From UBA6183 sp943372215 (GTDB lineage: Bacteria > Bacteroidota > Bacteroidia > UKL13-3): a DNA stretch of 64,000 bases. The translations under genes were made by a program, and so were the position numbers. Within the stretch, counting starts at the first letter, position 1, and each line of letters starts with the position of its first letter. This document shows positions 44,573-53,696 of the stretch, in pieces. Under the pieces are notes generated by a model that saw only the letters and a list, made by a program, of their open reading frames with translations, did not search any database and was not told the origin of the DNA. Where the stretch lies: positions 1-64,000 of the forward strand of contig CALRXU020000017.1 of the NCBI GenBank assembly GCA_943372215.1, read 5' to 3'.

Positions 44573-44747
44573 AAACGAAAAGAACTGGTTAAATCATATA
44601 TAGGACAGTTGTAAGTTTATGATGTGCAAGTGGTATGAGCGTTTTTGATAATATTAGGCATTAAAAAGAACAAAATAAATCATGCAAACATAGGGGGGAA
44701 GTTATAAAAACCAAAGAGGCCGCTTTGAAAAAGCGGCCTCTTTGGTT
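44573..44747 (+). ncRNA. Candidate small RNA from the orphan GRGTA promoter
   Basis: A transcript from box 7 would run from about 44573 to the 17-bp hairpin ending at 44747, roughly 175 nt. The only plus-strand frames are nine codons or fewer. The hairpin lacks a strong T-tract on this strand, so the 3' end is uncertain. A purely regulatory or non-functional promoter is the alternative. Confidence 0.4.
44709..44747 (-). terminator. Strong terminator of the T9SS adhesin-like gene
   Basis: AACCAAAGAGGCCGCTT and AAGCGGCCTCTTTGGTT form a perfect 17-bp stem with a 5-nt loop. Read on the minus strand it is followed by TTTTTATAAC. It may also stop plus-strand transcription from box 7. Confidence 0.9.
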
Positions 44748-44769
44748 AGGAAGAAAGGATTAAAACAAA

Positions 44770-47700
44770 TTAGTTTCCTTTGATGATTTTTTTCACATCA
44801 ACAAGCTCATTGTTATTCAATATTCTCACGAAATAGACACCAGCATTCCAACTATCGCTATTTACTTGTATAGTGGCACTTTGCGGGTTGCTGTTGCTGT
44901 GAACAATGCGGCCTAGTATATCAACTATCTCTATACTGTTTGTGGCATTGTACTTGGTCAGTTCAATCGTAAAGGTGCTGCCAATTGGGTTTGGATAAAC
45001 AGCAATACTTTCAGTATTGGTTTTATTGTTATCCAATAAACCCGTTTGTTTTTTGCTATACATTCGGCAAGGCGCATCATTGGCTGACAATAGGCTGTTA
45101 AACTGACTTATACCAGAAGGTAATAGAATGCCATTTAATGTTGCTCCAGGCATACCAGCAGATGTATTAGGGGTAAAACCTGAAGTTGCATAATAATTAA
45201 CCCAAGTTGTTGGATTTTCCCAAAGGACATCATAGTAGGTGCTACCTAGGAATGTGTTTCCTGCATCAATGCTCGCATCTCCTTGGTCTATCATCTCTCC
45301 TGAACCAATAATGGCATTGTAGTTGGCAATAAAAATGTTGCATTTAATCTCTAAGTTCTTTTGGTGAGTAATCATATTTGAACCTATTGGAGCATTAAGT
45401 GGGTTAACATCGTAACTGGTTACTACGCCATTATAAGTACTTGTCAATCGGTTTAATCTAATCGTTGAAAATCCTGTAAGCGTAGATTCATAGTGTTCAA
45501 TACCTGTCTCAAAATCGTTTATTCTGTTGCTTTCGCAGGTGGAAGTATTGCCATTTCGCATGCTAATACCAATTTTGTTAGGGATAAAGGCGCCTGTTCC
45601 GATTAACGTATTACTTCGGATGATTTCATTGATAGAAAGGTAAGTTTTTATACCATACCCAAATTCGCCAGTAAAGCTGTTTTCAGTAAGTATAGGAGTC
45701 TGGCTACGTTCTAAATCAATTCCACTTTCATACAAGGTATTGAAGTTATTGCCCACAACTTGCAAATTCCATGTTAAAATTCCCCTGATGCCAATATAAG
45801 GTGTGGTTGAGGTGTATGAGCCAAAAGTATTACCGAAGAAGCTTACACCTTGCGCCTGTTCTAAATAAACTTGGGTGTTTAGTCTCTCACCCCAATCTTG
45901 CCGGCAAACGGTTTCCCCGTAAAGTTCCTTAAAGGTGTTTTGGCTAAATTCTTTTTGTGAGGTTCCCAAATCTCTAATTATGGTTACATGGGTATAATTG
46001 TTATAAAAGGTAGTACCCGTAACAAAAATGCCATTGTCATTATTTGCAAGGGCAATACCTACATCAGCATTTTCAACCTTGCAAGCGTTTAAGTTAATGG
46101 TAGCCCCCGAACCTATTGAAGTAATTCCTTGCCACCTTTCGCATGCGGCAAAGGTAGTTTTCACACCAATCAGTCTAGCGGTTGGAGAAACTTCAATTCT
46201 GCTGCATGGGTTTCCTTCGGATAACACAATGCAATTATCAAACGTTAACGTTACTCCTGAGGCAATAGTAATATTATTAAATTTTATAATTTCATCGGTA
46301 AAATTCATATCGCTGCTCACAATAAAGTTATCAGGAAGAACATTTACTTTGTCAAATTTGCCACAGTAGTCAATAGTTAGTTCTACAACGTTTGAGCCAA
46401 CAGGCTGCTGGGTGCAGGCATCTGTATACGCCACATGATACATACCAATTTGGTTGGCTAAATAAGTTGGCCCATTGGCTCCTGGAATTGGGCTGCCATT
46501 TAAATACCATTGCAAGCCCGGCATATGTAATGCAACTATAATTGGGCTATACGGAATGCTTAGTAGTATAGGAACTCCAGTGTACGCAACTGAACCACTT
46601 ATGTTTAATTGTAGGGTAAAATCGCTTTTTATTTTAGAGGTATAGGCATGGGTATAATTAAAGTTTACCCCAGGTACAATATTGGTAATGGTTGAACCAG
46701 ATGTAAATACCACATCAGTACAAGTGCTTAGCCTAATTCTGCTAATCTCGTTGTAGGTAACGTTGCTTCCTGGTTGGTAATTAGAACCAGCAGGTGAAGA
46801 GCCTGATGTATTTGCCCAGCCCGGGAAAATAACATACTCATTGCGGAATATTTTTGATAAGTCTGGAACAAATTTGGCAAGAAAATAAACTGGAGCACCT
46901 AAAGATGTAAATGTAGGAACAATATTTGAGCCATATACACTAACGGGTGCATTTGGGGTAAAGTTACTTTCATTACTAATACCATACAGATAAAAATTGC
47001 TCAATTTATCTACTGCAATATCGCAGGCCTTTTCAAACCCAAGTAGAACTGAACCGCCAACATAACTTCCATATTTATAAGTTGTACCAGCATTATTCAT
47101 ATCCCTGTCTATTACAGCAACAAAAACATCATAGGAGTTGTTACCTATGGCAAAAGACTGTTTGAAGGAGTTACTGTTGGTATATCCCAAGGCATCCATA
47201 TCATTGCTAGAGGTGGTAAATGTGAGGTAATAATTTCTATCGTAAGTTTGTGCTGTTGGGTTATTATATGATGAAATGCGAGGCCAGGTATCATCTCCAT
47301 TACCGCCTATAAAAGTGCCAGTTCCTCCAGTAGTAACATTGGTAAGTAAAAATGGCACATTTAAACTCATGCTTAACCGAACCACAAAAACATCATTATT
47401 GGCATTGGTATTTGGTTGCAATGCGCCTGCAGGTATAGCAGGTTCAAAACCTAATTGCGTTCCATTGGTAAAGCCAGTAGCAATAAGTTGATTAACAGAT
47501 TTGTCATAATGAATATCTGTTACAGCAGTAATAGAACCACTAACACCAGATGCAAATTTACGGCTGGCAATTAACCCTCCTGTGATATTAAAGCAAGCAA
47601 CAAAACCAGCTTGTAAAGTGGTGGTTGTAGGGGTTAATGTGTATGTAATATTGTTGGTGGTGCGTCCGCCAACGAATACTCTGCTCCAAAAATCTGTTTC

Positions 47701-48987
47701 AATGGTATAAGCAAATTCATCACCAAGAGGATTTTGGAAGAAGGAAGCCGCATTAACAACCCCGATAGTGGGTTGTAACCTCAGGTAAAATACATCATAA
47801 GTGCTGTTTGTTTTTGTTAAATTCGGAGTAAGGTTATTAATAGCAATATTGGTACTGTTGCTTGATCCTGTTAAAATCAAATGCCTGTTGGGATCATCTG
47901 TAGCTTTAACTCCTGAAATAAAATCGTTTCCTGTGCCACCAAAATAGGTAAGCCAAGTTAGTGCGCCCGTTGGTAGGTATCCCGCAACAAATCCATCATA
48001 GGCACCATTGGCCGAAGCATCTATGACGTAACCCGAAGTGGTAGGTAGGTTTGTGGCTTTGGTATAACCTACCATGTAATACTCATCAGTTGAGTTTAAA
48101 CGTTCAATGTCCAATGCAAACGATTCTTCATTTAATGCTCCTGACCCTGTAAAATTTCTGTACTCCAAAATGGGGTCAATTACCAAATCAGTGTTTGAAG
48201 TAACAGGAAGGTTGTTGGTGTTAAATGATAGCGTATTGCCATCCAAAGCGTAGCTAACAGTTACTTGCTCCTTGTTTCCAGTGGTTTTATCTAATAAGTA
48301 AGATTCTGGAATTGACTCTTCAAATGAACCTAGTTTCGTATTTATTGCGAAGCGATTCTCAGCAATTTGCTTCAAGCTTTCAGCGCCTTCATAGGTTAGC
48401 TGAATAGCATTGGCATTGCCACCATTGCGTACCACAAAATCATACTTTAGGCCAGTTTCGCTAAAGTAAAAAACCGCATCAATGTTTGGATATACATTTT
48501 GGTAGGTAATCTTTTTAAATGATTGAATTTGAGCAAGGTCTTTACCATTAGCCATTCCTTGATAATTAATTAAAGTTGGCGTAACGTCTGATGGTGTTAC
48601 CACTGCCTCGTTATTGGTACCTCCAAAAAGCATATCTACCCTATGGTATGCAATACCTTCTGTTGCGGGTATCGTCTTTTCATCACTTATTGCAATGGCT
48701 CGGGATGCATCTTTTGATGTGTTGATTTTAGAAAACACGTACATAACACGGTCTTTGGCAAAGTAAATGTCAACGCCACTGCAAGTGGCCTTAAATAGCA
48801 CTTCATTTGCCATTTTCCCATTTGTAAATGTTACCTGTCCCGTGTTTTGGATAAACAACTTACTTGCGTTAAGTTGCTGGGAGGAGTTTTCGGGTTTGTT
48901 TGGTGAGCCTGCACGCAGTGCTTGTGGCATAATTAAGAGTAACAACAATAGGCTACTCATAAATTGTTTAAGTTTGGTTGCTTTCAT
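44770..48987 (-). CDS. T9SS-secreted adhesin-like protein with beta-helix
   Basis: Surface protein of 1405 residues. A signal peptide (~8-26) is followed by a domain beginning KLFIQNTGQVTF, typical of the N-terminal domain (DUF7948) of Bacteroidota SBBP-repeat proteins; then a propeller-like region with repeated YDGFVAGYLPTGALTWLTYFG-like strands (~280-720), an Ig-like stretch (~830-880), a right-handed beta-helix (~930-1250) and a C-terminal T9SS type A sorting domain (VYPNPIGSTFTIEL to the end). Transcribed alone; no tandem box upstream. Confidence 0.88.
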   Translation of the reverse strand: MKATKLKQFMSSLLLLLLIMPQALRAGSPNKPENSSQQLNASKLFIQNTGQVTFTNGKMANEVLFKATCSGVDIYFAKDRVMYVFSKINTSKDASRAIAISDEKTIPATEGIAYHRVDMLFGGTNNEAVVTPSDVTPTLINYQGMANGKDLAQIQSFKKITYQNVYPNIDAVFYFSETGLKYDFVVRNGGNANAIQLTYEGAESLKQIAENRFAINTKLGSFEESIPESYLLDKTTGNKEQVTVSYALDGNTLSFNTNNLPVTSNTDLVIDPILEYRNFTGSGALNEESFALDIERLNSTDEYYMVGYTKATNLPTTSGYVIDASANGAYDGFVAGYLPTGALTWLTYFGGTGNDFISGVKATDDPNRHLILTGSSNSTNIAINNLTPNLTKTNSTYDVFYLRLQPTIGVVNAASFFQNPLGDEFAYTIETDFWSRVFVGGRTTNNITYTLTPTTTTLQAGFVACFNITGGLIASRKFASGVSGSITAVTDIHYDKSVNQLIATGFTNGTQLGFEPAIPAGALQPNTNANNDVFVVRLSMSLNVPFLLTNVTTGGTGTFIGGNGDDTWPRISSYNNPTAQTYDRNYYLTFTTSSNDMDALGYTNSNSFKQSFAIGNNSYDVFVAVIDRDMNNAGTTYKYGSYVGGSVLLGFEKACDIAVDKLSNFYLYGISNESNFTPNAPVSVYGSNIVPTFTSLGAPVYFLAKFVPDLSKIFRNEYVIFPGWANTSGSSPAGSNYQPGSNVTYNEISRIRLSTCTDVVFTSGSTITNIVPGVNFNYTHAYTSKIKSDFTLQLNISGSVAYTGVPILLSIPYSPIIVALHMPGLQWYLNGSPIPGANGPTYLANQIGMYHVAYTDACTQQPVGSNVVELTIDYCGKFDKVNVLPDNFIVSSDMNFTDEIIKFNNITIASGVTLTFDNCIVLSEGNPCSRIEVSPTARLIGVKTTFAACERWQGITSIGSGATINLNACKVENADVGIALANNDNGIFVTGTTFYNNYTHVTIIRDLGTSQKEFSQNTFKELYGETVCRQDWGERLNTQVYLEQAQGVSFFGNTFGSYTSTTPYIGIRGILTWNLQVVGNNFNTLYESGIDLERSQTPILTENSFTGEFGYGIKTYLSINEIIRSNTLIGTGAFIPNKIGISMRNGNTSTCESNRINDFETGIEHYESTLTGFSTIRLNRLTSTYNGVVTSYDVNPLNAPIGSNMITHQKNLEIKCNIFIANYNAIIGSGEMIDQGDASIDAGNTFLGSTYYDVLWENPTTWVNYYATSGFTPNTSAGMPGATLNGILLPSGISQFNSLLSANDAPCRMYSKKQTGLLDNNKTNTESIAVYPNPIGSTFTIELTKYNATNSIEIVDILGRIVHSNSNPQSATIQVNSDSWNAGVYFVRILNNNELVDVKKIIKGN

Positions 48988-49113
48988 AATAGTTATATAT
49001 TAAAGGTTAATCAAATATCTAACTAATGTAATCGAAAAGAAACCTGCTTTTAGAATACGTAGGCAATGAATGTGAATTTGGGCTGTTTGGAATGGAATGT
49101 GTAATTTTAATAA

Positions 49114-49872
49114 TTAAGATAACTTCAGTTTCTTCAGTAACTCTTCTTTTCGTCTTACTGAAACCTCAAGTATTGTGCCATTCTCCAACTCCAGATAACC
49201 TGATTTCCCTCTTTGAAATTTACTTACTTTGTTTAAGTTCACTAGAAAGGAATTGTGTATTCTGAAAAAGTGGTGTTGCTCAAGCAAATCTTCATAGTAA
49301 CCAATGTTTTTAGAGGAGATTATTACGGGTGTTAAAGCGGTAAAAAAGGAGGTGTAATTGTTGTCGCTTTTTAGGTAATAAATTTGTTCAATTGGTATAA
49401 ACTGCACATCACTCTGGGTAGTTACTGCTACTTTTTCAATAGGCTTATTCTGTTGGCTTAATAACCGTTTCACCTCGTCTAACATTAATATATCGGTAGG
49501 GCTATCAAGTAACCTATAATTGCTGATAGCAAGTTTCAATTCTTCATTGTCTATTGGCTTAAGTAAATAGTCAATTGCTGAAAACTTAATGGCTTTTATT
49601 GCATACTGGCTATATGCAGTGGTGAAAATAATTTTAAAATCAATGGTGGTGAGTTGTTGTAAAAGAGAAAAACCGTTTCCCCCGGGCATTTGCACATCCA
49701 GAAATAAAATATCTAACTTTTTAGTTAGTGATTGTATGGCTGTAAGTGCCTCTTTTACGTTTTCTGCCGTGGAAATTACCTCCACGCCTTCATTGTGCTC
49801 TTCCAACAATATTTTTAATGTCTCTACACAATTAGGCTCATCATCAACAATCATTACATGTAATTTACGCAT
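49114..49872 (-). CDS. LytTR response regulator, copy A
   Basis: Protein of 252 residues: receiver (~1-120, phosphoacceptor D59 in LFLDVQMPGGNGF) and LytTR domain (~150-250; YYLKSDNNYTSFF and FFRIHNSFLVNLN). It overlaps its kinase by 8 nt. It is a close paralogue of the regulator at 52938, same length and mostly identical by eye. Candidate binder of one of the tandem-repeat classes. Confidence 0.94.
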   Translation of the reverse strand: MRKLHVMIVDDEPNCVETLKILLEEHNEGVEVISTAENVKEALTAIQSLTKKLDILFLDVQMPGGNGFSLLQQLTTIDFKIIFTTAYSQYAIKAIKFSAIDYLLKPIDNEELKLAISNYRLLDSPTDILMLDEVKRLLSQQNKPIEKVAVTTQSDVQFIPIEQIYYLKSDNNYTSFFTALTPVIISSKNIGYYEDLLEQHHFFRIHNSFLVNLNKVSKFQRGKSGYLELENGTILEVSVRRKEELLKKLKLS

Positions 49873-52747
49873 ATTTTAAAGGTATTAATAGTTCTACTTT
49901 AGTTCCAGCTGCATGTCCTGTATCATCAAACAAATCGGTAATTACAACTGGATTGGCTACTTTATTGGCATGTAATATCACCAACCGTTCTGTGGTTGAT
50001 TTAATGCCGGTAGATTCGGGTTTGTTTATTTCAAGTTTTTGTCGTTGTTTAATAATATCCCTGCCCACTCCATTATCTATAATGGTAACATAGAGCAGGT
50101 TGTCTGCTATTTTAAACAATACCTGTAACATGCCCTTTTCAGTTTTGTTTTTTTCTGTTAACCCATATTTAATGGCGTTCTCAATAAATGGTTGTATAAT
50201 TAATGAAGGCATCAATATCGATTGCTTATTAATGGTTTCATCCAAACTGATTTTACATGAAAAAGTGTTTACAAAACGCAACTGTTCCAGTTCAATATAC
50301 AAATTCAAAAACTCCAATTCTTCTTGCAAAGTAATTTGTTGTTTATCAGAGTATGCTAAAATCCATCGCATCAAACGCGAAAATTTGGCAATGTATTTAT
50401 TAGCTTCTATGGGCTTGTACTGAAGAATAAATTTTTGCAAAGAATTTAAGGTGTTAAAAATAAAATGCGGGTTCATTTGCAAGCGCAGTGCCTTAAGCTC
50501 ACTCTCAATCATGCGTTTTTCATTTTCTTGCGTTGTTTTTAGCAAGGTGTATCTTCTTTGAATGGCCATAAAGATGATCAGTACAACCAAACCAATCAAT
50601 AGCGCAATAAACCAGTTAGTTTGCCAAAATGCTTCAGTAACGGTAAAATGGATTGTAGCAGGATATTTGCTCCACACTTTTTTCACGGTAGAGGTATATA
50701 CAATAAACTCATATTTTCCAGCAGGCAGTTTTGCATAGTTAACATTGTTTTCTCTGGTGTAGGTAAATCCGGTGTCTATGCCTTTTAAACGATAGCGATA
50801 ATTTACTGGTAAGGCTTTTCTCATGGTTATTGCCTCGTAATAAATGGTTAAATTATTTTGATCGTAAGGAACGATAAAGGGTTGCAAATGGTTTACTTTA
50901 CTGCCATTGATTGTTGAAGATTTGATATAAACTCTTGGGTTATCATGTGGAGTTACAAATTTATTGGGGTTAAAAATACTGATACCTTTATCAGTAGCTA
51001 CATATACCAATGAGTCTGTTACACCAATATCCTTTACGTTATCGGATATTAAAAAATCGTCTGAGGTATAATTTTCAATGGAATATACCTCATCAGCTGT
51101 TGGTGTAAATTTAATTCTACTTAATCCTTGTTCTGTGCTTACCCATAATTGGTTGTTTTGAAAATAAACATTTGTACAATAATTGCTTATTAATCCATTG
51201 GCGGTGCTTATATGCAGATTGCCTTTGGCTGTTTTCATAACAATACCATTGGCCTTGGTGGCAAAAACTAAATTGCCTTTTGGAGTAGTTATAACATGGC
51301 TAAGTGTCATATTTGGAACAGGATACTTTATATAGTAAACTCCTGTTTTTTTTATTGTTGCCGTGATATAACCCTTATCATAAAGATAAACAAACACTGA
51401 ATCACCAATCAAAGCATTAGGTGGTCTGAACATGGCATTGTTTTTTAAGATAAAATTCGGAGATATTACCTTTTCAGAAACTGGTTTGTTAGTTTTTACG
51501 TAACTATACCTAGGTAAACTATCCACGTTTTCTAAATAAAATAGTACTTCTTGGTTGTCAAATAAAAGATAGCGCCTCTTTCCATATTGATAAGTATTTG
51601 GTAAGGCTTCATGCTGAACATGATTGGTGCCTTTATTAATAAAATGAACTTCACCACTGGGTAGCTTTACTGCTTTAATGATATTGCTATAGAAAGAAGG
51701 GATAAGTGTTTGTAGGGTAACGGTTAACCCATTGTCTTTTAAGACACCAATATAGCCCATGGGAGACGAAAAAAATACCTGTCCATTTGAAGCCCGTATA
51801 AATTGCACATCAGCCAACAAACCATCTTGCTTAGTCAGGTGGCGAGCTAGGAAATTACCATAAAAAACGCCCCCATTACTAGAGCAAAACCAATAAACGC
51901 CTTCCACACTTTTTGCTATTCCATGAATAGTTTGATCTTTTAAAAAGTGCACTGGGGCTGATTGTATTTTACCTTGAGGGAATTTGAACACCCCCTGATT
52001 TGTTGCAATCATGATGTCGTGGTTTTCGTGGTCCTCAAAGAATCCAACAACTAACATGTCCTTTTGGGTAAAGCATAAGGTGAGCTTTTCCGTTTTAGTA
52101 TCAAAGTAATAAATATTACCACAATCTGATATTAAAGCATCTCCATTAAAAAGCTTAAGCATTCTTGGCGGGGCAATAAATAAATCGCAAGTTGTGGCTA
52201 AAATCAACTTTATATCCTTGCCATTGCTAAGGTATACATTGGAACCATCAGAATACAATAATTTAACATTGTTAATGGCAATAAAATTAAAAATGTAACT
52301 ATTGCTTTTAAGACGCCTTGCTTGAACGATTTTCCCGTTTTTAAACGAATAAATAATATTTCTTCTTGTTGCCACATGAAATAATCCATTGTCATCTTCG
52401 CAAAGCCAACAAGCATCAGGAATTGTTACAAATCTAACAAATTTGGTGCCGTCAAAATAGAACAACTTAAAGTTAAAGCTAATTACCCAAATTGTGTTCT
52501 TTTTGTCTCGGTAAATCAGATAAGCGCCCTCTTCAGTGTAGCCTTCAGCTTTTCCATAATTGGTAAAATTTTTTCCATCATACCTGCAGATTGTGCGGTT
52601 GGTGGCAAACCATATGGAGCCAGAAGTGTCTTCAATGCTTGAGTAAACCGAACTGCCAACTAATCCTTCTGAGGAGCTTAGTTGTTTAAACTCATAATGT
52701 TGGGCAGTGGCGCAAAAAGCAAAAAGTAGATAAACCCCAATAAACAT
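49865..52747 (-). CDS. Propeller/Y_Y_Y sensor histidine kinase, copy A
   Basis: Kinase of 960 residues from the ATG at 52747, which starts a good signal peptide (MFIGVYLLFAFCATAQ); a start at 52918 would add 57 residues before it. An extracytoplasmic beta-propeller (~20-640), a Y_Y_Y domain ending in FTVTEAFWQTNWF, one membrane segment, then a LytS-type His_kinase domain (MNPHFIFNTLNSLQKFI) and HATPase (FIENAIKYGL, DNGVGRD). It shares 8 nt with its LytTR regulator. Ligand unknown; propeller kinases of this type often sense sugars or envelope state. Confidence 0.92.
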   Translation of the reverse strand: MFIGVYLLFAFCATAQHYEFKQLSSSEGLVGSSVYSSIEDTSGSIWFATNRTICRYDGKNFTNYGKAEGYTEEGAYLIYRDKKNTIWVISFNFKLFYFDGTKFVRFVTIPDACWLCEDDNGLFHVATRRNIIYSFKNGKIVQARRLKSNSYIFNFIAINNVKLLYSDGSNVYLSNGKDIKLILATTCDLFIAPPRMLKLFNGDALISDCGNIYYFDTKTEKLTLCFTQKDMLVVGFFEDHENHDIMIATNQGVFKFPQGKIQSAPVHFLKDQTIHGIAKSVEGVYWFCSSNGGVFYGNFLARHLTKQDGLLADVQFIRASNGQVFFSSPMGYIGVLKDNGLTVTLQTLIPSFYSNIIKAVKLPSGEVHFINKGTNHVQHEALPNTYQYGKRRYLLFDNQEVLFYLENVDSLPRYSYVKTNKPVSEKVISPNFILKNNAMFRPPNALIGDSVFVYLYDKGYITATIKKTGVYYIKYPVPNMTLSHVITTPKGNLVFATKANGIVMKTAKGNLHISTANGLISNYCTNVYFQNNQLWVSTEQGLSRIKFTPTADEVYSIENYTSDDFLISDNVKDIGVTDSLVYVATDKGISIFNPNKFVTPHDNPRVYIKSSTINGSKVNHLQPFIVPYDQNNLTIYYEAITMRKALPVNYRYRLKGIDTGFTYTRENNVNYAKLPAGKYEFIVYTSTVKKVWSKYPATIHFTVTEAFWQTNWFIALLIGLVVLIIFMAIQRRYTLLKTTQENEKRMIESELKALRLQMNPHFIFNTLNSLQKFILQYKPIEANKYIAKFSRLMRWILAYSDKQQITLQEELEFLNLYIELEQLRFVNTFSCKISLDETINKQSILMPSLIIQPFIENAIKYGLTEKNKTEKGMLQVLFKIADNLLYVTIIDNGVGRDIIKQRQKLEINKPESTGIKSTTERLVILHANKVANPVVITDLFDDTGHAAGTKVELLIPLKYA

Positions 52748-52937
52748 TCCCTTATGTTTAGTGGGTATAAGCGAGTATACTAATTTAAGTGAATCAATAA
52801 CGTTCAATTGATGGCCGATATCTTTGCTAAAATAACAATAACACTTTGTTTGTCTAATAATTATGTATGCATTTAGAATTCGTTGTTTTTGGTTGTGAAT
52901 TCGTAGCATTTTTGCCAAAAAATGTAATTTTAGTTGA

Positions 52938-53696
52938 TTAAAGTAATTTTATTTTTTTCAATAAATCATCCTTACGCCTCACAGATACCTCAAGCGTTGT
53001 TCCATTGTCCAACTCCAGGAATCCTGGTTTTCCCCTATGGAATTTATTTACCTTATTTAAGTTTACCAAAAAGGAATTATGTATTCTGAAAAAGTTTTGT
53101 TGCTCAAGCAAATCCTCATAATAACCAATGTTTTTAGATGAAACCAATACTTTGGTAAATGTAGTAAAGAATGAGGTATAATTATTGTCGCTTTTTAAGT
53201 AATAAATTTGATCAATTGGAATAAACTGCACATCACTTAATGTAGTAACTGCTACCTTATCCATTGGTTTGCTATTTTGGTTGAATAGCTTTTTTACTTC
53301 TTCTAACATCAATGAATCAGTTGGTTTATCTAACAAACGGTAATTTTTAATGGCCATGTTCAACTCATCATTATCAATCGGCTTAAGCAGGTAGTCCATT
53401 GCTGAGAATTTAATGGCTTTTATTGCGAAATGGCTGTAGGCTGTGGTGAAAATAACTTTAAAATCAATGCTTGTAAGTTCTTGCAAAAGCGAAAATCCGT
53501 CACCTCCGGGCATTTGCACATCTAAAAACAAGATGTCTAGCTTTTGAGGAAGCGAATTTATAGTTAAAAGGGCCTCAGTAACACTGCCCGCAGTGGCTAT
53601 TACTTCTACATCTTCATTATACTCTTGTAACAACAGCTTTAATGTTTCTATGCAATTTTGCTCATCATCAACAATCATTACGTTTAATTTACGCAT
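52938..53696 (-). CDS. LytTR response regulator, copy B
   Basis: Protein of 252 residues with receiver (D59) and LytTR domain in the same layout as copy A. Differences are spread over the receiver (EYNEDVEVIATAGS) and linker rather than in the DNA-contact core (FFRIHNSFLVNLN is unchanged), so both copies may recognise similar DNA. Overlaps its kinase by 8 nt. Confidence 0.94.
   Translation of the reverse strand: MRKLNVMIVDDEQNCIETLKLLLQEYNEDVEVIATAGSVTEALLTINSLPQKLDILFLDVQMPGGDGFSLLQELTSIDFKVIFTTAYSHFAIKAIKFSAMDYLLKPIDNDELNMAIKNYRLLDKPTDSLMLEEVKKLFNQNSKPMDKVAVTTLSDVQFIPIDQIYYLKSDNNYTSFFTTFTKVLVSSKNIGYYEDLLEQQNFFRIHNSFLVNLNKVNKFHRGKPGFLELDNGTTLEVSVRRKDDLLKKIKLL

Noticed and set aside
44573..44700. 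Small protein gene after box 7
   Set aside because: All plus-strand frames with an ATG are nine codons or fewer.
49865..52918. 57-residue N-terminal extension of kinase copy A
   Set aside because: The extra residues precede a complete signal peptide beginning at the ATG at 52747 and have no counterpart in copy B.
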